From the NCBI GenBank assembly GCA_947502265.1, contig CANMZB010000001.1, positions 329,335-393,334 on the forward strand: 64,000 nucleotides of DNA, written 5' to 3'. Shown here in pieces: positions 19,256 through 28,997 of the stretch. The position numbers and the translations under genes were made by a program. The DNA is from an uncultured Sulfitobacter sp. (GTDB lineage Bacteria > Pseudomonadota > Alphaproteobacteria > Rhodobacterales > Rhodobacteraceae). The stretch's first letter is position 1; every line of letters starts with the position of its first letter. The notes under the pieces were generated by a model. The model searched no databases. It was not told the DNA's origin and worked only from the letters and a program-made list of their open reading frames with translations.

Positions 19256-22200
19256 ATGACAACGCAGAAGATTTCACTTAACGACCGCTTTGATCTCGAC
19301 AAAAGTCCGGTGCTGTTGAACGGCACGCAGGCGCTGGTGCGGCTTATGATGATGCAGGCCGCACGCGACCATACGGCGGGTTTGAATACCGCGGGTCTGG
19401 TGACGGGCTATCGCGGATCACCTTTGGGCGCGGTCGATTTGCAGATGATGCGCGCACAAAAGCAATTGAGCGCGCACAGCATCACCTTTCAGCCCGGTCT
19501 GAACGAAGATCTGGCCGCGACTGCGCTTTGGGGGGCGCAACAGGCCGAATTGCGCGGCGATGGCAAATATGACGGCGTTTTCGGCCTGTGGTACGGTAAG
19601 GGGCCGGGCGTTGACCGGTCGGGCGATGTGATGCGCCACGCCAATATGGCCGGTTCGTCAAAGCATGGCGGCGTCATCATGGCGATGGGGGACGACCATA
19701 CCGGCGAATCCTCGACCGTGCTGCACCAGTCTGAATTCGCGATGGTCGATGCCTATATGCCGGTGGTCAGCCCCGCAGGGGTGCAGGAGGTGCTGGATTA
19801 CGGCATCTATGCTTGGGCGTTGTCGCGCTATGCGGGCCTTTGGGTGGGGCTGAAAACGATGAAGGACACGGTGGAGGTAACCTCTGTCGTGGACGGCGAT
19901 CCGTTCCGTATGTCGTTTGTCACGCCGGAATTTCCGATGCCCGAGGATGGATTGAACATCCGGTTGGTGGATGAACGAATCGCGCAGGAAGCGCGGCTGA
20001 TTGATCACAAGCGCTATGCCGCAGAGGCGTTTTCGCACGCCAACAAGATGGACAAGCGCGTCTGGGGCAAGCCAGGAGCTAAGATCGGTTTCGTTGCGGC
20101 GGGCAAGAACTGGCTTGATCTGGTGCATGCGATGTCGCTTCTTAATATTGACGCGGCAGAGGCCGAGCGGTTGGGCATCACAACATATAAGGTGGGTCAG
20201 ACATGGCCGCTGAATATGAAAGGGTTTCATGATTGGGCCGACGGTCTGGACCTGATCGTGGTTGTCGAGGAAAAGCGCAAGCTGATCGAGGTGCAGATCA
20301 AGGAAGCCCTTTTTGACGGTGATACGCGCCAGCGTGTTTATGGCGGTCGCAAGAACGACGCCGAGTTCTTTAGTGCGCGCTGGGCGCTTGATCCCGTCGA
20401 TATTGCGCAAAAGCTGGGCGATGTCCTGTGCGAAGAGGGGCGTGGTACAGACACCATTCGTGCGGGGCTTGCCCGTCTTGCAGAGGCCAAACGTGCCGAT
20501 AACGCCGAAGAGATTGCGGGCCGTTTACCGTATTTCTGTTCGGGCTGTCCGCATAACACCTCGACCAAAGTGCCGGAAGGCAGCCGCGCCTATGCGGGCA
20601 TCGGGTGTCATTTCATGGCGCAGTGGATGGACCGCGAGACGCTTGGATTTACGCATATGGGCGGTGAGGGGGCTAACTGGATCGGGGAAGCGCCGTTTTC
20701 CAATACGCCGCATGTGTTCCAGAACCTTGGTGATGGCACCTATAACCACTCGGGCATTCAGGCGATTCGTGCCGCCGTGGCCGCCAAAACCAACATTACT
20801 TACAAGATCCTCTATAACGATGCTGTCGCGATGACAGGCGGTCAGCATAACGAAGGTGATCTGGACGCGCCGCGCATCGTCTCCGAGCTGCGCGCGATGG
20901 GGATTAAAAACCTTGCCGTTGTGTATGACGAGAAAGAGGACGTGGACCCTAAGGCCTTTGGCGGCGTCGAAATGCATGAGCGGGCTGAACTGGACACGGT
21001 CCAGAAACGCATGGCCAAGACCGAAGGCGTCAGCGCCATTGTCTATATCCAGACCTGTGCCGCCGAAAAGCGCCGCCGCCGCAAACGCGGGCTGTTTCCC
21101 GACCCGGACAAGCGGGTGTTCATCAACACGGATGTTTGCGAAGGTTGTGGCGATTGCGGGGTACAGTCCAACTGCGTCTCGATTGTGCCGGCTGAAACCG
21201 AGCTGGGTCGCAAGCGCGCGATTGATCAATCCTCGTGCAACAAGGATTTCTCCTGCGTTAAAGGGTTTTGTCCGTCATTTATTACGGTTGAGGGCGCCAC
21301 GGTACGCAAGGAGGCCACAACCGAGCTGAACCTGCCTGACCTGCCACAGCCAACGCTGCCTGCGATTAACGGGACGTTCAACGTGGTGATCACCGGTGTC
21401 GGTGGTACGGGGGTTGTGACCATCGGAGCCGTTCTTGCGCAAGCCGCACAAATCGACGGCAAAGGTGCCGGTATGATGGAGATGGCGGGCCTTGCGCAGA
21501 AGGGCGGCGCGGTGAATATCCATTGCCGTCTGGCAGAGCGGCCCGAGGACATCAGCGCGATTCGTGTGGCGACGGGCGAATGTGACGCGCTTATTGGCGG
21601 GGATCTTGTTGTATCGGGCGGAAATACCACGCTGGGGCTGACCAGCACGGGGCGCACGGGCGCGGTTGTAAACGCGCACCAGATCATCACCGGCGATTTC
21701 ACCCGCGATACGGAATTCCAGATGCCGTATGACCGGCTGGAACTGGCGCTTCAGGCGCGGCTGAAGGACAAGGTGACGTTGTTCGATGCCTCCGACCTTG
21801 CCAAGGCGACCTTGGGGGATTCGATTTATTCGAACATGATGATCTTTGGCGGGGCGTGGCAGCAGGGGTTGATTCCGCTGTCGCTAGAGGCGATCCGCCA
21901 AGCCATCGACTTGAACGGAGCGGCAGTGGCGCGCAATCTGCGCGCGTTCGAGATCGGGCGCTGGGCGGTATTGCATCCGTCCGAGGTGCAGGCCGTGATC
22001 GCGCCCAAAGTGCTGTCGTTGCCCAAAACGCTAAGCGAGCGGATTGCCTTTCGCAAGACGCACCTGACCGCCTATCAGGGCAAGCGGCTGGCGAAACGCT
22101 ATGGTAAAATGCTTGACGGGATCAGTGACGAGGCTGTGAAAGAGGCGGTTGCCTTGGGCTATCACAAGTTGTTGGCGTATAAGGATGAATACGAGGTTGC

Positions 22201-22654
22201 GCGGCTGTTGATTACCAGTCGTGAAAAGGCGCAGGCCGAATTTGAAGGGGATTTCCGGATGTCCTTCCACCTTGCCCCGCCGATGTTGGCGAAAACCGGC
22301 CCTGACGGGCGGCCGGTGAAGCGTGAATTCGGTCCTTGGCTGGAACGGCCCTTGCGTCTGATGGCGCGGATGAAGGGGTTGCGCGGCACGCCGATGGATA
22401 TCTTCGGCTATACCGCCGAGCGGAAAATGGAACGTGGCTTGATCCGGCAATACGAGGCCGACATGGCCGAAGTGCTGCCCAAGCTCACCGGGCAGACACG
22501 CGAGGCGATTGTTGCTCTGGCCGAACTGCCCAAACAAATCCGTGGGTTCGGTCCGGTCAAGCAGGCGGCAGAGGCCAAGGCCGCCAAGCGGCGCGAAGAG
22601 TTGCTGAGTGTGATCCGTGCGGGTGGGACGCAAGCGGCGAAAGCGGCGGAATGA
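19256..22654 (+). CDS. Indolepyruvate ferredoxin oxidoreductase, fused alpha-beta form
   Basis: This 1132-residue enzyme oxidatively decarboxylates aryl- or other 2-oxoacids to acyl-CoA with ferredoxin as electron acceptor. It has the large single-chain architecture known from proteobacteria: a pyruvate-oxidoreductase-like N-terminus (ALVRLMMMQAARDHTAG), a thiamine-diphosphate domain with GIGCHFMAQWMDRETLGF near residue 446, and a cysteine cluster CEGCGDCGVQSNC near 627 for an iron-sulfur centre. A C-terminal gamma-like domain has TGVGGTGVVTIGAVLAQAA. The ATG follows GGGAGGG at 19242-19248. It is monocistronic and divergent from lysR. Confidence 0.93.
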   Translation: MTTQKISLNDRFDLDKSPVLLNGTQALVRLMMMQAARDHTAGLNTAGLVTGYRGSPLGAVDLQMMRAQKQLSAHSITFQPGLNEDLAATALWGAQQAELRGDGKYDGVFGLWYGKGPGVDRSGDVMRHANMAGSSKHGGVIMAMGDDHTGESSTVLHQSEFAMVDAYMPVVSPAGVQEVLDYGIYAWALSRYAGLWVGLKTMKDTVEVTSVVDGDPFRMSFVTPEFPMPEDGLNIRLVDERIAQEARLIDHKRYAAEAFSHANKMDKRVWGKPGAKIGFVAAGKNWLDLVHAMSLLNIDAAEAERLGITTYKVGQTWPLNMKGFHDWADGLDLIVVVEEKRKLIEVQIKEALFDGDTRQRVYGGRKNDAEFFSARWALDPVDIAQKLGDVLCEEGRGTDTIRAGLARLAEAKRADNAEEIAGRLPYFCSGCPHNTSTKVPEGSRAYAGIGCHFMAQWMDRETLGFTHMGGEGANWIGEAPFSNTPHVFQNLGDGTYNHSGIQAIRAAVAAKTNITYKILYNDAVAMTGGQHNEGDLDAPRIVSELRAMGIKNLAVVYDEKEDVDPKAFGGVEMHERAELDTVQKRMAKTEGVSAIVYIQTCAAEKRRRRKRGLFPDPDKRVFINTDVCEGCGDCGVQSNCVSIVPAETELGRKRAIDQSSCNKDFSCVKGFCPSFITVEGATVRKEATTELNLPDLPQPTLPAINGTFNVVITGVGGTGVVTIGAVLAQAAQIDGKGAGMMEMAGLAQKGGAVNIHCRLAERPEDISAIRVATGECDALIGGDLVVSGGNTTLGLTSTGRTGAVVNAHQIITGDFTRDTEFQMPYDRLELALQARLKDKVTLFDASDLAKATLGDSIYSNMMIFGGAWQQGLIPLSLEAIRQAIDLNGAAVARNLRAFEIGRWAVLHPSEVQAVIAPKVLSLPKTLSERIAFRKTHLTAYQGKRLAKRYGKMLDGISDEAVKEAVALGYHKLLAYKDEYEVARLLITSREKAQAEFEGDFRMSFHLAPPMLAKTGPDGRPVKREFGPWLERPLRLMARMKGLRGTPMDIFGYTAERKMERGLIRQYEADMAEVLPKLTGQTREAIVALAELPKQIRGFGPVKQAAEAKAAKRREELLSVIRAGGTQAAKAAE

Positions 22655-22855
22655 TTGCTGTATATAAGTGATTGACAGCCGTTCGTATGGCATCCTTGAA
22701 CGTCTGATGGCGCGGGTCTTACATGGCCCGCGCGACGGGCGCAAAAGCGACGATGGATTTCCTGCGCAAAGCCGAGTATGAGCACGCGATAGAACCGCTC
22801 GACTCCTTTGAGCGGGATATGAATTCGAGGACCGGCATCGCAGCCGGTAAGGCGC

Positions 22856-23665
22856 ATGGCGGTAGGCATTTTCGACAGTGGCTTGGGCGGTTTAACGATC
22901 TGGAGTGCGGTGCAAGCGCGGCTGCCAGATCAGGATTTCGTCTATTTGGCGGACAGTGCCAATGCCCCTTACGGCGTGCGTGACGCCGACGCTATCTATG
23001 CGCTGACAGTCAATGCCACACAGCGGTTGTTTGATGCGGGCTGCGATTTGGTTGTGCTGGCCTGCAACACCGCCTCTGCCGCCGCTTTGCGCCGGATGCA
23101 GGAGGGGTGGGTGCCGTCTGACAAACGTGTGCTGGGGGTGTTTGTTCCGTTGATCGAAGCGCTGACAGAGCGGCAGTGGGGCGACAATTCGCCACCGCGC
23201 GAAGTGGCGGTTAATCACGTTGCTTTGTTTGCCACGCCTGCCACCGTGGCCACGCGCGCCTTTCAGCGTGAATTGTCGTTTCGCGCCATCGGTATGGACG
23301 TCGAGGCGCAGGCCTGTGGCGGCGTTGTGGATGCCATTGAAGAGGGTGATCTGATTTTAGCGCAGGCGCTGGTGCGCAGCCACGTTGACGCGCTTAAGCG
23401 CAAGATGCCGCACCCGCAAACGGCGATCCTGGGTTGTACGCACTATCCGCTGATGCACGAGGCCTTTCAGGAGGCGTTGGGCGCGGATGTGAAGGTGCTG
23501 AGTCAGGCGGATCTGGTGGCCGAGAGCCTTGCCGATTATCTGTGCCGCCATCCCGACAAGACGGGCGGCGGCACAGCGGCATTCCTGACTACGGGCGACC
23601 CCAAACGCGTGAGCGACCGCGCGACCCAGTTTTTGCGACGAGAGATATCGTTTCAGGCGGCTTGA
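22856..23665 (+). CDS. murI: Glutamate racemase
   Basis: MurI makes D-glutamate for peptidoglycan without a cofactor, using two cysteines. Both are present: C70 in LACNTAS and C194 in GCTHYPL. The N-terminus [16 protein letters not shown] carries the substrate-binding DSGLGG motif. The 269-residue length is normal. The start follows GGTAAGG. The preceding 200 bases hold a GC-rich inverted repeat, GCGCGGG (22710-22716) with CCCGCGC (22727-22733), but no T tract. Confidence 0.95.
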   Translation: MAVGIFDSGLGGLTIWSAVQARLPDQDFVYLADSANAPYGVRDADAIYALTVNATQRLFDAGCDLVVLACNTASAAALRRMQEGWVPSDKRVLGVFVPLIEALTERQWGDNSPPREVAVNHVALFATPATVATRAFQRELSFRAIGMDVEAQACGGVVDAIEEGDLILAQALVRSHVDALKRKMPHPQTAILGCTHYPLMHEAFQEALGADVKVLSQADLVAESLADYLCRHPDKTGGGTAAFLTTGDPKRVSDRATQFLRREISFQAA

Positions 23666-23710
23666 GCCGCGACCGAGACTCTACGCATATCTAGAACGGA
23701 CTTGAAAGAC

Positions 23711-24739
23711 ATGACCTACAACATCGCAATCCTTGGCGCTTCCGGCTATACAGGTGCCGAATTAGTCCGGCTGATATCCGGCCATTCGTCGATGCAAATC
23801 AAAGCATTGGGCGGCAACTCTAAAGCGGGTCAAAGCATGGCAGAGGTGTTTCCGCATCTGCGCCATCTGGACTTGCCCGACCTTATCACGATGGACGAAA
23901 TTGATTTCTCCGCGATTGATCTTTGCTTTTGTGCCTTGCCGCACAAAACCTCTCAGGAGGTCATTTCCAAGCTGCCCAAAGACCTCAAGATCGTGGATCT
24001 TTCGGCGGATTTCCGGCTGCGCGATCCGGCGGATTATGAAAAGTGGTATGGTAACCCCCATGCGGCGCTGGAGCAGCAGGCCGAGGCGGTTTACGGGCTG
24101 ACAGAGTTTTACCGCGACGAAATTCGCAGTGCGCGACTGGTGGCGGGTACCGGCTGTAACGCGGCGACAGGGCAGTTTGCGCTGCGCCCGTTGATCGGGG
24201 CGGGGGTGATTGATCTGGATGAAATTATCCTTGATCTTAAATGTGCGGTGTCGGGGGCCGGGCGGGCGCTGAAGGAAAACCTGCTGCACGCGGAATTGTC
24301 CGAAGGCTATCACGCCTATAGCGTTGGCGGCACACACCGGCATCTGGGCGAGTTCGATCAGGAGTTCTCAAAGCTTGCCGGACGACCCGTGAAGGTTCAG
24401 TTCACACCGCATCTGATCCCGGCGAACCGTGGCATTCTGGCGACCGTTTACGTTAAAGGTGACGCCCAAGCTATTCATGATACCTTGAAAAAGGCTTATG
24501 AGAATGAGCCGTTCATCGAGGTTCTTCCCCTTGGCGAAGCGCCCAGTACACGGCATGTTCGCGGGTCCAATTTTTGCCACATCGGCGTGGTTGCCGACCG
24601 GATTGACGGGCGCGCGATTGTAATTGCGGCACTGGATAACCTGACAAAAGGGTCGTCGGGTCAGGCGTTGCAAAATGCCAATCTGATGTTAGATATTGAA
24701 GAGACAGAGGGCCTGATGATGGCACCTCTCTTTCCGTGA
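23711..24739 (+). CDS. argC: N-acetyl-gamma-glutamyl-phosphate reductase
   Basis: ArgC reduces N-acetylglutamyl phosphate to the semialdehyde in arginine synthesis. ATG at 23711 ([21 protein letters not shown]) is preferred over TTG at 23702 and gives 342 residues. The NADP-binding GASGYTG loop is at 9-15 and the catalytic cysteine in AGTGCNAATG at C149. It starts 45 bases after murI and is followed after seven bases by ccmE, so the genes probably share a transcript despite unrelated functions. Confidence 0.95.
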   Translation: MTYNIAILGASGYTGAELVRLISGHSSMQIKALGGNSKAGQSMAEVFPHLRHLDLPDLITMDEIDFSAIDLCFCALPHKTSQEVISKLPKDLKIVDLSADFRLRDPADYEKWYGNPHAALEQQAEAVYGLTEFYRDEIRSARLVAGTGCNAATGQFALRPLIGAGVIDLDEIILDLKCAVSGAGRALKENLLHAELSEGYHAYSVGGTHRHLGEFDQEFSKLAGRPVKVQFTPHLIPANRGILATVYVKGDAQAIHDTLKKAYENEPFIEVLPLGEAPSTRHVRGSNFCHIGVVADRIDGRAIVIAALDNLTKGSSGQALQNANLMLDIEETEGLMMAPLFP

Positions 24740-24746
24740 GGATCTG

Positions 24747-25190
24747 ATGAAAAGCCTGAAAAAGCAGCGCCGCATCCAGTTGATTTCTGTAGCCGTCGTG
24801 GCGTTGATCGCGGCGACGGGGCTTATTGGCTATGGATTGCGTGACGGGATCAACTTTTTCCGCGCGCCATCGCAAGTGTTGGCAGAACCTCCCGGCCCGT
24901 CCGAGGTTTTCCGAATCGGCGGTCTGGTGGAAGAAGGCACGTTGCGACGCGGCGAGGGCGAAGAGATCAGCTTTTCCGTGACGGACGGCGGTGCAAGCGT
25001 TCCTGTTGTCTTTGCAGGGGTGTTGCCCGATCTTTTTGAAGAAAATCAGGGGATGGTCGGCACCGGAAGTTACATAAACGGCACTTTCCAAGCTTCTGAA
25101 ATTCTTGCAAAACATGACGAGACGTACATGCCGAAAGAAGTTATCGACGCGTTGAAGGATCAAGGCGTTTACGTAGCTCCCGAAGGCTGA
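24747..25190 (+). CDS. ccmE: Cytochrome c maturation protein CcmE (haem chaperone)
   Basis: CcmE is a membrane-anchored periplasmic haem chaperone that hands haem to CcmF for attachment to apocytochrome c. The 147-residue protein has an N-terminal anchor (ISVAVVALIAATGLIGYGL at 13-31). The haem-binding HDETYMP motif has H123 and Y127. ccmF and ccmH follow, but with two cell-lysis genes in between. The ribosome site GAGGATC precedes the ATG. Confidence 0.96.
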   Translation: MKSLKKQRRIQLISVAVVALIAATGLIGYGLRDGINFFRAPSQVLAEPPGPSEVFRIGGLVEEGTLRRGEGEEISFSVTDGGASVPVVFAGVLPDLFEENQGMVGTGSYINGTFQASEILAKHDETYMPKEVIDALKDQGVYVAPEG

Positions 25191-25261
25191 CACCGCGCGC
25201 TGTGGTGAGCGGGCGTTAACCCGTTTCAGGCTTGCTTACCTCTGATCTGGAGGTAGGTGCT

Positions 25262-25873
25262 ATGCAAACTGTACGACAAATCGCCCAAGACATCGTCGCC
25301 CGTGAAGGGGGCTTTGTGAATGATCCCGATGATCCGGGCGGGGCCACGAATTTTGGCGTTACGATCCATACCATGCGACGGCTGGGTCTGGATCTGGATG
25401 CTGACGGGGCGATTACGGCGCAGGATGTGCGTCAACTGAGCCGCGCGCAAGCCATTGATATCTTTCTCGAACATTACTTCGAGCGCCCGTTGGTCGCCAA
25501 ATTGCCGCGCGCGTTGCAGGCCAGCGTATTTGATATGTATGTCAACGCGGGCAGCAACGCCGTGAAGATACTCCAGCGGCTGTTGAGGCAGATGGGCTTC
25601 GAGGTGATTGTTGATGGCGCATTGGGGCCGCAGAGCTTTGCTGCGGTGCGGGCGGCGTATGAGGCGGCACCCGATCATCTGGTTAACGCCTACGGCATCG
25701 CCCGGAGAAACTATTATTTCCGGCTTGCCGACGGGCGCATTGCCAGCCGCAAATACGCCCGCACATTAGCAGGCGGCAAAGGCGGCTGGATCAAACGGGC
25801 GGAGGAATTTATCGCGCCCGAATATCATATGAGCACAGCACAATTCGAGCAAAGGACTGCACAATGGGGTTGA
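25262..25873 (+). CDS. Endolysin: GH108-type N-acetylmuramidase, gene-transfer-agent lysis type
   Basis: The protein is a predicted peptidoglycan hydrolase of 203 residues. The ATG at 25262 follows GGAGG at 25250-25254. REGGFVNDPDDPGGATNFG contains the catalytic glutamate (E15) of glycosyl hydrolase family 108 (DUF847), and a C-terminal peptidoglycan-binding-3 type segment follows (VDGALGPQSFAAVRAA). It has no signal peptide, so it would need a holin to reach the wall. The holin-like gene overlaps its end by ten bases. The same endolysin-holin pair lyses Rhodobacter capsulatus cells to release gene transfer agent particles. That role here is inferred from family and arrangement. Confidence 0.85.
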   Translation: MQTVRQIAQDIVAREGGFVNDPDDPGGATNFGVTIHTMRRLGLDLDADGAITAQDVRQLSRAQAIDIFLEHYFERPLVAKLPRALQASVFDMYVNAGSNAVKILQRLLRQMGFEVIVDGALGPQSFAAVRAAYEAAPDHLVNAYGIARRNYYFRLADGRIASRKYARTLAGGKGGWIKRAEEFIAPEYHMSTAQFEQRTAQWG

Positions 25874-26436
25874 TAGAGCGGATATTGGGCATGGCATTCG
25901 GGAATGGCCGCAATGTTGTGCGCGACACTGTAGAGATTTTTCGCGAGAATACCGAAGCCGGAGCCGAGCGCGGTGCCACGGTGCAGCGCGAGGCGATGGG
26001 CCAGTACGGCGCGGAATTCGGCAGACCTGCGGAGGGCGGTTTCGACCGCTTTATGGACGGGTTGAACCGTCTGCCGCGCCCTGCGCTTGCGCTTGGGACG
26101 CTGGGGCTGTTTGTCTCGGCGATGGTGGCCCCTTTGTGGTTCGCGCAAAGGATGCAAGGCATCGCCCTTGTCCCGGAGCCGTTATGGTGGCTGTTGGGGG
26201 TGATCGTGTCATTCTATTTTGGCGCGCGCCATCAGGTAAAGGCCCAGCAGTTCCAGCGCAGCATCGTGGATACGGCACAGCATGTGCCGCAAGTCATTGA
26301 GAATATGAAAGAGATCGGCAAGCTGCGCGCGACATCTCCGGGTGTTGCCGATCCCGGACCTGATGTGCGGCTGAGTGCGCAGGCCCTGCGGGCCGAAGCA
26401 AATCCGGCGCTTGAGGCGTGGCGTGCGGTACGGTGA
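25864..26436 (+). CDS. Holin-family membrane protein
   Basis: The 190-residue protein has two clear membrane segments, ALALGTLGLFVSAMVAPLWF (about 75-94) and WWLLGVIVSFYFGA (about 109-122), between charged ends. This matches the holin family found with GH108 endolysins in Rhodobacterales. Its ATG lies inside the end of the endolysin gene (10-base overlap). Holins form membrane lesions that let endolysin reach the peptidoglycan. There are no other phage or gene-transfer-agent structural genes nearby, which agrees with the lysis cassette being unlinked from the main cluster in R. capsulatus. Confidence 0.82.
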   Translation: MGLIERILGMAFGNGRNVVRDTVEIFRENTEAGAERGATVQREAMGQYGAEFGRPAEGGFDRFMDGLNRLPRPALALGTLGLFVSAMVAPLWFAQRMQGIALVPEPLWWLLGVIVSFYFGARHQVKAQQFQRSIVDTAQHVPQVIENMKEIGKLRATSPGVADPGPDVRLSAQALRAEANPALEAWRAVR

Positions 26437-26504
26437 GAGGACTGCGGCTGTTTGACCATGCGAATCCGATTGGAACGTGCCGGTAATAAGAGTATATTTC
26501 CGCC

Positions 26505-28472
26505 ATGATTACAGAGCTCGGACATTTCGCCCTTTTGCTCGCCTTTGGCGTGGCCCTGATTCAAATGGTGGTGCCTATGGTGGGCGCTGCCAAGGGGTGG
26601 CCGGGCTGGATGGCTGTAGCCGAACCGGCGGCGGGGATTCAATTGGTTCTTGTCGGGGCTGCTTTTGGCGCGTTGATGTGGGCGTTCATCACGTCTGACT
26701 TCAGCCTTGCGGTGGTGGTCTCCAATAGCCACTCGATGAAGCCGATGCTGTATAAAATCAGCGGAACATGGGGCAATCACGAAGGTTCCATGCTTTTGTG
26801 GGTGTTCATTGTGGCGCTCTTTGGTGCGATGGCTGCGTGGTTTGGCGGGCAATTGCCGGCCTCCTTGCGCGCACGGGTGCTGAGCGTTCAGGCCGCGATT
26901 GCTGTCGCTTTCCTTGCGTTTATCCTGCTTACGTCAAATCCGTTTGCGCGCCTTGCGGTGCCGCCGTTTGATGGTCAGGATCTCAACCCGCTGCTGCAAG
27001 ACCCCGGTTTGGCGTTCCATCCGCCGTTTCTGTATCTGGGATATGTCGGCCTAAGCATGGCGTTCAGTTTTGCAGTCGCGGCCCTGATCGAAGGGCGCGT
27101 GGATGCGGCGTGGGGCCGGTGGGTGCGCCCGTGGACCCTTGCCGCGTGGATTTTCCTGACCATCGGTATCGCGCTCGGCTCTTGGTGGGCCTATTACGAA
27201 CTGGGCTGGGGCGGTTTCTGGTTCTGGGATCCGGTTGAAAACGCAAGCTTTATGCCTTGGCTGCTGGCCGCAGCGCTTTTGCATTCTGCCATTGTCGTAG
27301 AAAAGCGCGAGAGCCTGAAAAGCTGGACAATTCTTCTGGCGATCCTCGCTTTCGGCTTCTCGTTGATCGGTACGTTTATTGTGCGCTCCGGGCTGCTGAC
27401 ATCGGTTCACGCCTTTGCAAATGATCCGGAGCGGGGCGTTTTCATCCTGCTGATCATGGCGGTTTTCATGGGTGGGGCGCTGGTGCTGTTTGCTTTGCGC
27501 GCGGGCGCTTTGGAGGCCAAGGGCGTGTTCAGCATTGCAAGTCGCGAAAGCGCGCTGGTGCTGAACAACCTGCTGCTGGCTGTTGCGTGTTTCGTGGTGT
27601 TTGTCGGGACGATGTGGCCCTTGCTGGCCGAGATGTTCTTTGATCGTAAACTCAGCGTCGGGCCACCGTTCTTTAACGCAGCCTTCACACCTTTCATGAT
27701 AGCGCTCGGTATCGTTCTTCCGGTGGGCTCGGCCTTGCCCTGGAAGCGTGCCAATCTGGCGCGCGCGCTGTGGCCGTTGCGCTATGCTTTTGCCCTGTCT
27801 CTGGCCATTGGCGGGCTTGTCTGGGCGATGCAAACGGGCCGTAGCCTGATCGGGCCTGTCGGGATGTTCCTTGCCGCATGGATATTGATGGGCACGGTTG
27901 TCGATCTGATGCAACGCACGGGGCGCGGGCCAAACCGGCTGCGCCGTCTGGTACGGTTGCCGCGCGCCGATTGGGGCAAGGCCACGGCACATTCGGGCCT
28001 TGGTGTCACCATGATGGGCATTGCGGGGCTGACTGCATGGACAGTTGAGGACATTCAGGTGGCGCAGATCGACGTTCCGTTCGAAGTGGCGGGGTACGAG
28101 ATGACCCTGCGGAGCGTGACACAGGGGAACGGGCCGAATTACGTTGTCACTACCGGCGAAATCGACGTGTCGAAAGAAGGGAAATTCATCGCAACGCTTG
28201 CGCCTGAGAAACGGTTTTATCCAGTCGCGCAAATGCCAACGACCGAAGCCGCTATCCACCAGAACCTTGCCCGCGATCTATACCTTGTCATCGGCGATGA
28301 ACAGACGAACGGGGGCTGGGCGATCCGTACCTATATCAAGGTGATGACCAACTGGATATGGATCGGTTGCGGGTTGATGTCCCTTGGCGGGCTTCTGAGC
28401 CTGAGCGATCGTCGTTTCCGCGTTGCCGGGGGGGCGCGCAAGCCACGTCAACAACCGGTGCCGGCAGAATGA
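26505..28472 (+). CDS. ccmF: Cytochrome c-type biogenesis protein CcmF
   Basis: CcmF is the core of the haem lyase that attaches haem to apocytochrome c in the periplasm. The 655-residue polytopic protein carries the tryptophan-rich WGGFWFWDPVENASFMPW motif near residue 234 and many membrane segments. It overlaps ccmH by four bases (ATGA), so the two lyase subunits are coupled. The upstream lysis genes are on the same strand, and the 68-base gap could hold an internal promoter. Confidence 0.96.
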   Translation: MITELGHFALLLAFGVALIQMVVPMVGAAKGWPGWMAVAEPAAGIQLVLVGAAFGALMWAFITSDFSLAVVVSNSHSMKPMLYKISGTWGNHEGSMLLWVFIVALFGAMAAWFGGQLPASLRARVLSVQAAIAVAFLAFILLTSNPFARLAVPPFDGQDLNPLLQDPGLAFHPPFLYLGYVGLSMAFSFAVAALIEGRVDAAWGRWVRPWTLAAWIFLTIGIALGSWWAYYELGWGGFWFWDPVENASFMPWLLAAALLHSAIVVEKRESLKSWTILLAILAFGFSLIGTFIVRSGLLTSVHAFANDPERGVFILLIMAVFMGGALVLFALRAGALEAKGVFSIASRESALVLNNLLLAVACFVVFVGTMWPLLAEMFFDRKLSVGPPFFNAAFTPFMIALGIVLPVGSALPWKRANLARALWPLRYAFALSLAIGGLVWAMQTGRSLIGPVGMFLAAWILMGTVVDLMQRTGRGPNRLRRLVRLPRADWGKATAHSGLGVTMMGIAGLTAWTVEDIQVAQIDVPFEVAGYEMTLRSVTQGNGPNYVVTTGEIDVSKEGKFIATLAPEKRFYPVAQMPTTEAAIHQNLARDLYLVIGDEQTNGGWAIRTYIKVMTNWIWIGCGLMSLGGLLSLSDRRFRVAGGARKPRQQPVPAE

Positions 28473-28921
28473 AACGGCTTTTCCTGATCCTGATGCTGCT
28501 GGCCAGCCCTTTGACCGCGGTTCAGCCCGACGAAATTCTGGATGATCCGGTGCTGGAATCGCGCGCGCGGGAATTGTCCAAAGGCCTGCGCTGTCTTGTG
28601 TGCCGCAACGAGAGCATCGACGAGAGCAATGCGTCGCTGGCCCGTGACCTGCGCATCTTGTTGCGCGACCGTTTGGTGGCGGGTGACACAGACGAGGAAG
28701 CCGTCGGATTTATCGTGTCCCGCTATGGCGAATATGTTTTGCTGAACCCGCCAATCGGCGGTGCCAACTGGATTCTGTGGGGCGCAGGCCCGTTTATGCT
28801 GTTACTGGCGGGCGGCTTGGGGGCGGTGTATCTGCGCGGGCGCAGCCGCGCCGCGGCACCGCAGGATGCAGGTTTGAGCGACGATGAGGCTGCGCGCCTT
28901 CGCGAGATCCTGAACAAGTAA
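28469..28921 (+). CDS. ccmH: Cytochrome c maturation protein CcmH (thioredoxin-like haem-lyase subunit)
   Basis: CcmH reduces the CxxCH motif of apocytochrome c and works with CcmF. ATG at 28469 overlaps the ccmF stop, giving 150 residues. The longer frame from 28358 is out of context and is rejected. It has a signal peptide (LFLILMLLASPLTA), the redox motif LRCLVCRN with C42 and C45, and a C-terminal membrane helix (WILWGAGPFMLLLAGGLGAV). Confidence 0.95.
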   Translation: MKRLFLILMLLASPLTAVQPDEILDDPVLESRARELSKGLRCLVCRNESIDESNASLARDLRILLRDRLVAGDTDEEAVGFIVSRYGEYVLLNPPIGGANWILWGAGPFMLLLAGGLGAVYLRGRSRAAAPQDAGLSDDEAARLREILNK

Positions 28922-28997
28922 CGCGCCGTAGTTCTGGCGACGACAGACGGGTATGTTAAGCTCCCTTAAAATCGAATTTCGAGGGGGGCCGCGCGCC

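Noticed and set aside
22710..22733. GC-rich inverted repeat as terminator of the oxidoreductase gene
   Set aside because: The stem is good but no T tract follows on either strand.
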